From: Paenibacillus periandrae
GTDB lineage: Bacteria; Bacillota; Bacilli; Paenibacillales; NBRC-103111
DNA length: 64,000 nt
Reading direction: 5' to 3'
NCBI RefSeq assembly: GCF_022458865.1
Contig: NZ_JAJNMU010000002.1
Location: 248,001-312,000, forward strand
Positions 24,638 to 32,854 of this stretch are shown here, in pieces. The notes under the pieces are model-generated. The model was not told the DNA's origin and searched no databases. It was given only the letters and a program-made list of their open reading frames with translations. How positions within the stretch are numbered: the stretch's first letter is position 1; every line of letters starts with the position of its first letter. The translations under genes and the position numbers were made by a program.

Positions 24638-26773
24638 TTATTTCCCTGATGCTTCCAAACGAGTTTGTGCGAAACGCCAATTGATAGAGTCATAGGATGG
24701 CAGCTCCCCATCTGGCCCTGTCAGTTTTCCGTTAAATTCACCGTTCGCGTTTTGAGTTACGGTCGCTTTCCACCATCCGCACTCGCCTTTTTCGTAATTG
24801 AAGGTTTCACCGTCATCATCGTACAGCAGACCTTCACCAGGCTCACTGCCAAAATGCACGAGCTCCAGCGCAACCCGAGTTCCTGCGTGCGGAACATGCG
24901 GCAGGTCCGGCATCATCGGTATGACCGATCCGCTTTTGACAAATACCGGAATTTGCTCCAAGCTTGCATGAATCCGGATAACTCGTCCTCCCGTATAACG
25001 TTCACCTGTCTCCAGTCCATACCAGATTCCAGACGGAAGAAGAACATCCCGCTCCCATTCTCCTTCGACGAGTGGAGCTACCAGCAGGGCATCACCAACC
25101 ATAAACTGGTCATCCCACTCTCTGGCTTTTTTCTTGCCGTAAGCACCATCAGTTGTATTCAGGATAGATGGCTCGGCATCAGGTCCGCCAGCTTCTGCTT
25201 GTGCAATCTCAGCAGCAGATATGGCAAATGGCATCGCTCGGAAAGGCGGTATCCCCTGCTCACGGTAAAGGGCAAAATTGGAATACAGATAAGGCAGCAG
25301 TTTCATCCGCAGCTTGATATAATGGCGAATAATTCCTTCCACTTCCGGGTAGGACCAAGGCTTCGTGCCATCGCCCCAGGCATTAAGCATCGCAAGAGAT
25401 GAGAAGCATACCGTTTGCATCCGCCTAACCCAGTCCTCCGCATTACGGGCTCTACGCACCTCCGGTGTCCACAGCAGCCCGCTGAAAGAGGAATTACAAA
25501 CCGCGCGGATAAACTGCTTATGGTCATACAGGTCCGAATAGAGCACATAAGGCATCGATGAAGCTGCCCCATTGGAAGCTCTGACAAGTCCATACGTTCT
25601 CTGATTACGGCTATGGTACAGATCGTAAGTCATTTTTTGAAACATCAGGCCGTATATTTGCCTCATCTGTTCACCATCCATACCGGAAGGAAACTTGGCG
25701 TGTCCAGGGAACATCCAGGAATTGTTCGTCAGTTCGCTGCCATCACATTCATCCAGCTTATAACCGGATACACCGATCTGAACATGCTGCTCATCGTGTT
25801 GAGTTTTATACAGCTGCTGTGCTTCAGGCAAGGAGTAGTCCGGTGCAAGCCCACCCCAAACCGTATGACTGCCTGAAAGCGGCTGCAGCTTCGAATAGAG
25901 CTCGGTTTCCGGCGATACAAAAGGGTGCTCCCACAGGTTCACATGAAAGCCGTTATGCTCAAGCTGTTGGACAAATCGCTCCGGCTCGGGAAACCTTGAT
26001 TTCTCCCATTCATAAGTTACCGGATAGCTGTGGCTATGCCAACCAGGTTCAAGCCCTATCACATCGCAGGGAATATCATGCTCGCGAAACTGTCGCGCCT
26101 CCTCCAATACCTCTTTTTCGTTAAACAACGTTGGGACACGGTGCCAGAAGCCAAGACCCCACTTGGGCGGAAGCACACCGCCACCACAGTATAAGTTGTA
26201 TCTGGATACAACATCGGAGAGAGTCGGACCGCCAAACACATACACATCAGCACCTTCAGCTGGAATTTGAATCTCTACCCGTGAAGCAATCGGTGTAGCT
26301 TTCCAGCCCTTATCCGTGTTGCGGTTGCGGATCTCTGAACGGTCTGTATCCTCCTGCTTCAAAGTAGAGCCGCAATGGATCGTTACGATCCGCGATGTAT
26401 CCACCCACACACCGTAGCCCAGATCGCTCACGTAAAAAGGCACGGGAGCATGCGTTTCGCCTGTATCCTGCTTGGGATCACTGTTAACGCGCAAATAACG
26501 TGTTCGTCCCCGCAGATTCATTCTTAATAATTGAAGCCCCGTACCATACAGCTTCTCCGTTTGGTTAAGTGGAAAAGACAGAATATGTCCGCTTCTCGCT
26601 TCCTCAAGCTGAATGCTTTCCCAGGCAAATGGCGGTTGGACCGCCGGCTTCTGGCTCAATGCATCCGTTCTAGGTGAAACTCCCATCCAGGTAAGTGGTG
26701 TGATCGCTTGCGGATCTCCAATCGTGAAGCGCCATACACCTGGTGCCGCTTCTTCCCATGCTTGCATGTTCAT
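24638..26773 (-). CDS. Glycoside hydrolase family 31 enzyme (alpha-glucosidase/alpha-xylosidase-like)
   Basis: About 711 residues. An N-terminal beta-sandwich (about 10-220, with LNQTEKLYGTGLQLLRMNLRG as the GH31 substrate-entry region) is followed by a TIM barrel starting at GGGVLPPKWGLGFWHRV. The predicted nucleophile Asp is in GYKLDECDGS, and C-terminal beta domains follow (GSVIPMM..., LLYDDDGETFNYEKG). No signal peptide, so it is intracellular and acts on imported oligosaccharides. The ATG at 26773 follows GGGGG by six bases. It is the last gene of an operon with a MATE transporter, a cupin and a Gfo/Idh/MocA oxidoreductase. Exact substrate unknown. Confidence 0.88.
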   Translation of the reverse strand: MNMQAWEEAAPGVWRFTIGDPQAITPLTWMGVSPRTDALSQKPAVQPPFAWESIQLEEARSGHILSFPLNQTEKLYGTGLQLLRMNLRGRTRYLRVNSDPKQDTGETHAPVPFYVSDLGYGVWVDTSRIVTIHCGSTLKQEDTDRSEIRNRNTDKGWKATPIASRVEIQIPAEGADVYVFGGPTLSDVVSRYNLYCGGGVLPPKWGLGFWHRVPTLFNEKEVLEEARQFREHDIPCDVIGLEPGWHSHSYPVTYEWEKSRFPEPERFVQQLEHNGFHVNLWEHPFVSPETELYSKLQPLSGSHTVWGGLAPDYSLPEAQQLYKTQHDEQHVQIGVSGYKLDECDGSELTNNSWMFPGHAKFPSGMDGEQMRQIYGLMFQKMTYDLYHSRNQRTYGLVRASNGAASSMPYVLYSDLYDHKQFIRAVCNSSFSGLLWTPEVRRARNAEDWVRRMQTVCFSSLAMLNAWGDGTKPWSYPEVEGIIRHYIKLRMKLLPYLYSNFALYREQGIPPFRAMPFAISAAEIAQAEAGGPDAEPSILNTTDGAYGKKKAREWDDQFMVGDALLVAPLVEGEWERDVLLPSGIWYGLETGERYTGGRVIRIHASLEQIPVFVKSGSVIPMMPDLPHVPHAGTRVALELVHFGSEPGEGLLYDDDGETFNYEKGECGWWKATVTQNANGEFNGKLTGPDGELPSYDSINWRFAQTRLEASGK

Positions 26774-26806
26774 ATGAATCCCCCGTCTTCTCAATAATAG
26801 GTGCTT

Positions 26807-27769
26807 TTATATTGTTGGAACCTTAATGGCAGTCGTCGTGCCGGTCTCACTGGACAGCTTCGCGTAGTGAACAAGAGCCTGGGTTTTCAAGTAATCCATG
26901 CCGCTCGTTTCGGCTTCACGCCCCTGCTGCAGCGATGCGATAAACTCAGCCAATGTATCGGTTTCGTCAATACCGCTCAAGTCATCAACGATTGTGCTCT
27001 TACCGTCCTTGATAATCCTGATTTCCTTGTTGGTTAATTCCAGGGCACCTTCGGTTCCCTCAATCCGCCAATTGCCCCACCATGAGGTTTCTGTACCTCT
27101 CGCAGCTATTGAGGCGTTATAAGTCGCTATCAAGCCACCCTCGAGTTCGAGTAAGGCATAGGTATTGAGGACAGCGCCTTCCTCTTTCCAGCCGCCTATC
27201 GGGTTGTACAGTCTGGCTTGCACCGAGACACCTTCTCTTCCGCTAAAATACCGAAGCATATCAAAATGGTGAACACCGATATCATCCAGAACACTCACCG
27301 TATATTTGCGCTCCACTTGATGAAACCGATGGAACTGCACATCCAGAGTGGAAATGCTTCCAATAGCACCATTATCAAGAAGCTGCTTCATTTTGCGTAT
27401 AAAAGGGAGCCTGCGGTAATTTTCTGCAATCATGAACGGAATGTGTTCCCTCGCTGCACGAGATACAATTTCAATCGATTCTTCAAAATCAAAAGAAATC
27501 GGTTTCTCGCACAAAACAGCAAGCTTTCGGTCAAAGGCTGCGTTATTCACTCGCGTGTGGATCATCGGCGAGGTCACATTAACCAGAAAATCCACCTGTT
27601 CGTTAAGAAGAGCTTCCTCCAAGGAAGCGTAAAAAGGAAACGGATCATCGTTCATCTTCTCTTTCATCGCTGGATCAACCTCAACGACCGCAGCCAATAA
27701 TCCTTGATCTCTAAGCCGCTTATACCAACCGAAGCCTGCAGCTCCCAAACCAACCAATATTGCTCTCAT
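26807..27769 (-). CDS. Gfo/Idh/MocA-family NAD(P)-dependent oxidoreductase
   Basis: A 320-residue sugar-type dehydrogenase. The N-terminal Rossmann motif is AILVGLGAAGFGWYKRL (3-19), with the acidic residue VVEVD ending the second strand; the catalytic-region motif is LCEKPISFD (EKP, about residue 92). The C-terminal alpha/beta domain holds DIGVHHFDMLRYFSG, providing the usual Asp/His pair. The ATG at 27769 is used because GGAGGT lies 11 bases upstream and it starts exactly at the Rossmann strand. It is located between the cupin and GH31 genes, so it probably oxidises or epimerises the sugar released by GH31. Confidence 0.9.
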   Translation of the reverse strand: MRAILVGLGAAGFGWYKRLRDQGLLAAVVEVDPAMKEKMNDDPFPFYASLEEALLNEQVDFLVNVTSPMIHTRVNNAAFDRKLAVLCEKPISFDFEESIEIVSRAAREHIPFMIAENYRRLPFIRKMKQLLDNGAIGSISTLDVQFHRFHQVERKYTVSVLDDIGVHHFDMLRYFSGREGVSVQARLYNPIGGWKEEGAVLNTYALLELEGGLIATYNASIAARGTETSWWGNWRIEGTEGALELTNKEIRIIKDGKSTIVDDLSGIDETDTLAEFIASLQQGREAETSGMDYLKTQALVHYAKLSSETGTTTAIKVPTI

Positions 27770-27837
27770 CGTTTCCCAATACCTCCTATGTCTGATACCG
27801 AAACCGGAAGCTTTTGAGTGCATGCCTCCGCTTACCT

Positions 27838-28197
27838 TTATTGCTGATTTTTGTGATGATTCGGACCGGCATGGCACCATACGGTTACAATAGGATCGTC
27901 CTCACTTGAAATCAGATGGTGATCTTCACCGGGCTCTACAATCACGATATCCCCGGTGGTAACAGGAATGAGGTTGCCATTGAGCTCCATCATTCCGCTT
28001 CCTTGCATAATAACAAAGGCTTCACAATCCCCGTGTACATGATAATCCCTACCATCCGGACCGTCATGAGTATGACTTCGTTCTCCTCTCGCTGAGAAAG
28101 CAAGACCCCCTGAAGACAAATACGCCCCCGGCATAACATCCTGCAAAATGTGGCCGCTCCCGATATCCCGTAAATCGCTTATACGCAGCTTTTTCAT
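27838..28197 (-). CDS. Small cupin-domain protein
   Basis: A 119-residue single-domain cupin. Motif 1 reads HVHGDCEAFVIMQGSG near 53-68, and motif 2 GDIVIVEPGEDHHLIS near 81-96, giving the usual His/Glu/His metal ligands. Such proteins are often isomerases or sensor-like proteins of sugar pathways. GGGAGGAAT precedes the ATG, 21 bp after the MATE stop. Second gene of the MATE-cupin-oxidoreductase-GH31 operon. Reaction unknown. Confidence 0.85.
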   Translation of the reverse strand: MKKLRISDLRDIGSGHILQDVMPGAYLSSGGLAFSARGERSHTHDGPDGRDYHVHGDCEAFVIMQGSGMMELNGNLIPVTTGDIVIVEPGEDHHLISSEDDPIVTVWCHAGPNHHKNQQ

Positions 28198-28218
28198 TTG
28201 TTATTCCTCCCATATGTA

Positions 28219-29640
28219 TTAAATCTTGATCTTTTTCCAAGCGCCTCGTTGAAACCTCCAGTAAATGAGCATGGAGCGTACAAATTGATCAATAGCTATC
28301 GCTATATATAAACCGATGATTCCCCATCCAAAGCCGTAAACCAATAAGTAACTAAGTACAACCCTCACGCCCCATACTCCTATTAAAGTAGAGATCAGAG
28401 GAAACCGCGTATCGCCCGCTCCTCTAAGCGCACCACCCAGAATGAATTGGGATATTTGTGAGATTTGGATAAGGCCCACGATTCTCAGTGCCCAGGTACC
28501 CTCAAGGATGATCGCTTGATCGCCGGTATATAAGCTCAGAATATTCGGAGCCAATAGTACAAAGGAAGCACCCATCACTCCACCAACCCACATACCGTAT
28601 TTTCGAATTTGCCATACATACATTTCGGCAAGCTCGATTTTTCGTACACCCAGGGTCTGACCGACTAGCGTAGAGGCAGCGATGGCAAAAGCAAATCCAG
28701 GCATAAACGACATCCCGATTATACTTGTCACAAGCTGGTTGGCAGCCAGTGAAACCGTTCCCAAACCTGCACAGATCTTAACGACTGTCATGATCCCAAG
28801 ACGCATGATTAATTGCTCGATACTAGACGGGATACCGATCTTCAGCATACGAGCCATGACGCTTTTATGAACCCGCTTGACATCCCCCCATCTAATTTGT
28901 ACTGCAAATCTTCCGCTAATCATGACCACGACCAAGCAGATCAGGGTTAATGCCTGGGCAAATAGAGTAGCGATCGCCGCTCCAGTTACCCCCATTTCCG
29001 GAAAACCAAGCTGGCCATAAATAAGCACAAATGTCAGAGCAATGGACAAAACGCCCGAAAACACATTAATCTTCATCGGGGTTTGCGTATCCCCTGCCCC
29101 GCGTAAAATGGCAGAAAGCGTTGAAGAAATGGAAGAAAAGCCTATAGAAAGAAAAATTATCCTTGCATAAGGCAATCCGTATTGAATCACTTCTTCATTA
29201 GCTCCCATGACACGCAGCAGCACATCCGAATAAAGAAAGGTAAATGAAACCACGATTACAGACAATATCGAGCCGAACAGCAGGGATTGTCCCGCCGCGC
29301 GGTTGGCTTCCTCCCTATTTCCCGCACCTGAGGAACGGGCCACGATTACGGTTGTGCCTGTATTTAAGGCCGCAAACAGAACCATCATCAACATATACGG
29401 TTGGCTTGTCAGACCCACTGTCGCCACGGCAGCAGCTCCCAAACGTCCGACCAGAATCATTAGCAGCATTTGTGTGACATTGAGCAGCAGCATCTCCGCC
29501 AAGGAAGGCCCTGCCAGCCCGATAATCATTTGACGAATGGCTTTCTTATTGTGCGGATCGATCAGCACAAAGTCATTTAGAGGCTTCAGTGATGGTTCAG
29601 CGCCGCCTTCAAGCTTCTTTCCCGAAATCATGTCTGGCAC
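28219..29640 (-). CDS. MATE-family multidrug/solute exporter
   Basis: A 473-residue, 12-segment membrane transporter of the MATE (NorM/DinF) type driven by Na+ or H+. Two homologous halves are visible, each starting with a GLAGPSLAEMLLLNVTQMLLMILVG-like or MLKIGIPSSIEQLIMRLGIM-like helix, and AILRGAGDT/GALRGAGDT occur at equivalent positions. It heads an operon with cupin, oxidoreductase and GH31 genes, which is unusual for a multidrug exporter and suggests that it moves a metabolite linked to that pathway. The start at 29640 is the first ATG. Confidence 0.88.
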   Translation of the reverse strand: MPDMISGKKLEGGAEPSLKPLNDFVLIDPHNKKAIRQMIIGLAGPSLAEMLLLNVTQMLLMILVGRLGAAAVATVGLTSQPYMLMMVLFAALNTGTTVIVARSSGAGNREEANRAAGQSLLFGSILSVIVVSFTFLYSDVLLRVMGANEEVIQYGLPYARIIFLSIGFSSISSTLSAILRGAGDTQTPMKINVFSGVLSIALTFVLIYGQLGFPEMGVTGAAIATLFAQALTLICLVVVMISGRFAVQIRWGDVKRVHKSVMARMLKIGIPSSIEQLIMRLGIMTVVKICAGLGTVSLAANQLVTSIIGMSFMPGFAFAIAASTLVGQTLGVRKIELAEMYVWQIRKYGMWVGGVMGASFVLLAPNILSLYTGDQAIILEGTWALRIVGLIQISQISQFILGGALRGAGDTRFPLISTLIGVWGVRVVLSYLLVYGFGWGIIGLYIAIAIDQFVRSMLIYWRFQRGAWKKIKI

Positions 29641-29853
29641 CCCTTACCTACAAAGCTAGCCTCGTATGCCTATTATAAAGAATAGTTTCACGATCCGGGA
29701 TGGCAAAACTTTAACGGGGTTGTGTTTTTTTATCATCTCTCTATGAATCTATGCTACGAAGTATTTCATACCTAGTATATCATCTGGCGGCATGTTACTA
29801 TATATGCAAAATCCGCTGTAATCTTCCATCCACTATAGAAGGAGTCGATAGAG

Positions 29854-30639
29854 GTGCACAAACAATCTAATGCTCTATCATCTGAGGTATTGGCTTATCT
29901 AGATCGAATTGGGTACAACGGCCCGATGGATACAAGTCTGACTATGCTATCCCAGCTACAGGAGTGTCATCTTCATACGGTGCCTTATGAAAATTTGGAT
30001 ATTGTGAACCATCTCCCGCTTTCACTTGCGATTCCTGATCTGTATGACAAGATCGTAGTTCGCCATCGCGGCGGCTACTGTTTTGAGCTTAATGCACTGT
30101 TTGGATGGCTATTACGCGAGCTTGGCTATTCCGTGACCGATTACTTTGCCCGTTTCTGGCGTGATGAACCGAATGAGCCGCCCAAACGCAGACACCATGT
30201 CCTTCAGGTAGAGGTTGCAGAAAGCCGCTATCTATGTGATGTTGGAGTAGGTGGAGCCGTTCCGTGCCGACCGATCCAGATGATAGAAAATTTGGAGCAT
30301 CAGCAAGGTGATGAGTGTTATCAGCTGCAACGTGATGCGTATTATGGCTGGGTGCTGTGCGAACAAAAAGGCGATCAATGGAGACGGATCTATACGTTCA
30401 CTGAAGAACCCCAGCTACCCAAGGATTACCTGATGGCATCTTATTGGTGCGAGAACGCCCCGGATTCTCCCTTCACCAAGGAAGCAAAAGCCGCCATGCG
30501 TACAGCAGCTGGCCGTCATACACTAGCAGGATCAGAATTTCGCAGTTTTTCTGAAGACGGTGTTCAAATATACATACCACAAACACAAGAAGAGTATGCC
30601 AAGGCATTGCAAACCTACTTTGGAATTGTAATCACATAG
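29854..30639 (+). CDS. Arylamine N-acetyltransferase
   Basis: Transfers acetyl from acetyl-CoA to aromatic amines or hydrazines through a Cys-His-Asp triad. The 261-residue protein shows all three: Cys in RGGYCFELN (about 73), His in RRHHVLQVEV (about 112) and Asp in YLCDVGVGG (about 129). The N-terminal TVPYENLDIVN is also diagnostic. The start is GTG at 29854 with AAGGAG nine bases upstream. Monocistronic; it precedes sspH by 136 bp. Confidence 0.92.
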   Translation: MHKQSNALSSEVLAYLDRIGYNGPMDTSLTMLSQLQECHLHTVPYENLDIVNHLPLSLAIPDLYDKIVVRHRGGYCFELNALFGWLLRELGYSVTDYFARFWRDEPNEPPKRRHHVLQVEVAESRYLCDVGVGGAVPCRPIQMIENLEHQQGDECYQLQRDAYYGWVLCEQKGDQWRRIYTFTEEPQLPKDYLMASYWCENAPDSPFTKEAKAAMRTAAGRHTLAGSEFRSFSEDGVQIYIPQTQEEYAKALQTYFGIVIT

Positions 30640-30711
30640 CAAGGTTGAAGGACTTTCTGGCGTGCTTGAGATGGTCAAAGTCCAAAAAATCCCCATCCAG
30701 CAGCTGCTCTT

Positions 30712-30741
30712 AGAATAGCTTTAGATTTTGGTGCCATACTA
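30712..30741 (+). promoter_or_regulatory. Sigma-G promoter of sspH
   Basis: AGAATA (30712-30717; consensus TGAATA, 5 of 6), 17-bp spacer, and a perfect CATACTA (30735-30741), 34 bp before the sspH start. Late forespore expression is expected. Confidence 0.75.
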
Positions 30742-30775
30742 TAATGTTGTCACTCAAAAATGTGGAGGCTATTAC

Positions 30776-30955
30776 ATGAACATTCAAAGAGCACAAGAAA
30801 TCATCGCTTCACCCACCATGGTTAACGTAACCTATCAGGGGGATCAGATCTATATTCAAAACGTTGATGAACAGACGGAAATGGCTAGAATCTATACGCT
30901 TGACGAGCCTGAGAAGGAATGTACGGTCCCCCTGCACAATTTAATTGAACAATAA
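30776..30955 (+). CDS. sspH: H-type small acid-soluble spore protein
   Basis: A 59-residue minor SASP found in the spore core. The start MNIQRAQEIIASP, the middle VTYQGDQIYIQNVDEQTEMARIY and the end CTVPLHNLIEQ match the SspH pattern. The ATG at 30776 has GGAGG seven bases upstream; an in-frame upstream ATG would span the sigma-G -10 box and is rejected. It is a single gene with its own promoter and terminator. Confidence 0.92.
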   Translation: MNIQRAQEIIASPTMVNVTYQGDQIYIQNVDEQTEMARIYTLDEPEKECTVPLHNLIEQ

Positions 30956-30963
30956 AAACACGC

Positions 30964-30998
30964 AAAAAAGTCGTCTCCGCTACGGGGGCGACTTTTTT
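30964..30998. terminator. Strong terminator after sspH
   Basis: AAAAAAGTCGTCTCCG (30964-30979) pairs with CGGGGGCGACTTTTTT (30983-30998) over 16 pairs including three G-U, loop CTA, with A and T runs at either side. Confidence 0.88.
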
Positions 30999-31050
30999 AG
31001 GTTAAAGCCAAAAAGACCTCTCAGGCTCATTCCTAATTAAAGAAATGGAG

Positions 31051-31073
31051 CATAAGAAGGCTTATAGGATCAG
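31051..31073. repeat. Dispersed repeat, copy 1 (23 bp identical to 45581-45603)
   Basis: CATAAGAAGGCTTATAGGAT plus CAG is identical at both places, and CATTCCT lies 16 or 15 bp upstream in each copy. Both copies lie just 3' of a minus-strand gene (here 9 bp past the PIG-L stop). Confidence 0.7.
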
Positions 31074-31082
31074 TAATTTGCT

Positions 31083-31841
31083 TTATACTAAATCAATCGT
31101 TGGCAGTTCATTTACAGACTTTACTGGCGGATCTATAGCTTGCCCATTGTCGCGAACCAATGTGTAATATTCATAGTTACCGATAACTGTGTAGTCAGAC
31201 TCCATAACACCGGGATAAGCACGATTTACCGAATACACCTGACTCTTGTGAGCTTGCAAAGCCTGACCCTTGTGGATGCGATAGTCGCTAATATCGACTT
31301 TACTCGTGATGAGGCACTTATTTGACGGTCCCGAGTCCTGACAATGATCATAATAATGCGGAATCGAAGTATACAAAAGTCTCGGAAGCTTGGAAGCAGG
31401 ATACTGCTGTTCTGCTAAAATGACGGCTTTCTCCGTTGCCAGTGAAATCGTAATGTGATCTGCATGACCAGTAACCCCATCTGGCGGGAACGTCACGATG
31501 ACGTCGGGCTCGAGCTCTATGATCGTTGTGCGGATTCGATCAACCAACTGATCCATATCCTGTTCGATTAAACTTCCATCGGGATAACGATATAAAATTA
31601 ATTGGGCAACTCCCAGAATCGAGCAAGCCTTTCGCAATTCTTCTTCACGGTGCAGGGCCAACTGCTCTCGAGAAGCAAATTGGAACTCTCCTGATTTGCC
31701 CTTACATCCCGACGTGGCGCATAGCAAGATAACCTCATGTCCAAGGTGATGAAGCTTGGCTATAGTTCCCCCAGCCGCAAAAGATTCATCATCTGGATGA
31801 GGAAATATAAACAGCAATTTTTGTTGCGAATGGTTGTTCAA
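31083..31841 (-). CDS. PIG-L/LmbE-family N-deacetylase
   Basis: A 252-residue cytosolic zinc deacetylase. The metal-binding HPDDES motif is at 15-20 (FIFPHPDDESFAAGG), and a second metal and catalytic region is PPDGVTGHADHITIS near residue 118-132. The family includes BshB2 and MshB, which deacetylate GlcNAc conjugates. Start is TTG at 31841 with AGGAG nine bases upstream. It is the last gene of the nine-gene minus-strand operon, 17 bp after the BadF-type kinase gene. Its pairing with an amino-sugar-type kinase suggests deacetylation of an amino sugar or its conjugate. Substrate unproven. Confidence 0.87.
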   Translation of the reverse strand: MNNHSQQKLLFIFPHPDDESFAAGGTIAKLHHLGHEVILLCATSGCKGKSGEFQFASREQLALHREEELRKACSILGVAQLILYRYPDGSLIEQDMDQLVDRIRTTIIELEPDVIVTFPPDGVTGHADHITISLATEKAVILAEQQYPASKLPRLLYTSIPHYYDHCQDSGPSNKCLITSKVDISDYRIHKGQALQAHKSQVYSVNRAYPGVMESDYTVIGNYEYYTLVRDNGQAIDPPVKSVNELPTIDLV

Positions 31842-31858
31842 TTCCTTCAGCTCCTAGC

Positions 31859-32854
31859 CTATGTTTCTGATTGATGGAATGTGGACTTCAGATAAGATAA
31901 TCCCATCGCCATAACACCGTAAATAGGGTCTTTCTTTGCCGTATCCAGCTGAGCCAACGGAGCAAATTCTTTAAGCTTGTGGATTAAAATATCGCCAACC
32001 AGGTTTTCGTTTTGCAAGACGCCACCCTGTAAGATCATCGTAAACGGTTTTTCCGTTAATTGCAATTGCTTAATGACTGCACGGACACCGAGAAATAATT
32101 CATGACCGGCATCAGTCAAAATATTCACAGCTTCCCGATCACCCGAGGACGAAGCCAGGCTAACCAAACGGGACAGCTCACCTAATTTTTCTACTGAATA
32201 ATCTGAGCTGTACACCCAGTTAAATAAGTCCTCTGCATCACTCATGCCCAAATGAGGGAAGATCCATTCTCCAAGCCTTGTCGCCTCCCCTCTTCCGTCA
32301 TGTGCTTTAAGAATAGCCTTTACCGCTTGTTTACCTATCCAATAGCCGCTGCCTTCATCTCCAACCCGATGACCCCATCCGCCGGCTCTCGAGGTTTCAC
32401 CGCGTTCATTAATACCGAATACAATCGATCCGGTGCCAGCGATGACAAGGATTCCGGGTTGTCCTGCTGTCGCCCCTAGCAATGCCGCAAATCCATCATT
32501 TTCTACGACTAAATGCTTAACCTGAATATGCAGGTGCTCCAGAACTTCTTGCACCAAGCCCATAATAATCTGCCTGTCATAAGCTGTATCCAGCCCTGCC
32601 AATCCAAACACTGCACATTCGATTTCGATTTCCGTGTCACTCACGGAAGCTTCAGCACCTTTTCTTAAATCCACTATTGCTTCCTGTATGCCGCTGATTA
32701 ATTCCAGCACGACAGCGTCCCTGCCGATCCCTTGATAATTACAAGAGCCAGCCTTTCCCTGTCCCAACGTATTGCCCATTGCATCCATGAATACGACAAG
32801 ACACTTTGTTCCTCCCCCATCAATGGCAAGGAGAGGAATTGTCAATTTCCCCAT
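31859..32854 (-). CDS. BadF/BadG/N-acetylglucosamine-kinase-type ATPase
   Basis: A 331-residue ASKHA-fold kinase. The phosphate-1 motif is LAIDGGGTKCLVV (9-21), and the later ATP-binding motifs are VIAGTGSIVFGI (about 135) and ILQGGVLQNENLV (about 278), with GGWGHRVGDEGSGYWIG typical of GlcNAc kinases. Predicted to phosphorylate an N-acylated or free amino sugar. Its ATG overlaps the stop of the lyase gene (TGATG), so the two are translationally coupled. It lies in the middle of a cre-controlled operon with two PIG-L deacetylases, which fits amino-sugar catabolism. Confidence 0.87.
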   Translation of the reverse strand: MGKLTIPLLAIDGGGTKCLVVFMDAMGNTLGQGKAGSCNYQGIGRDAVVLELISGIQEAIVDLRKGAEASVSDTEIEIECAVFGLAGLDTAYDRQIIMGLVQEVLEHLHIQVKHLVVENDGFAALLGATAGQPGILVIAGTGSIVFGINERGETSRAGGWGHRVGDEGSGYWIGKQAVKAILKAHDGRGEATRLGEWIFPHLGMSDAEDLFNWVYSSDYSVEKLGELSRLVSLASSSGDREAVNILTDAGHELFLGVRAVIKQLQLTEKPFTMILQGGVLQNENLVGDILIHKLKEFAPLAQLDTAKKDPIYGVMAMGLSYLKSTFHQSET

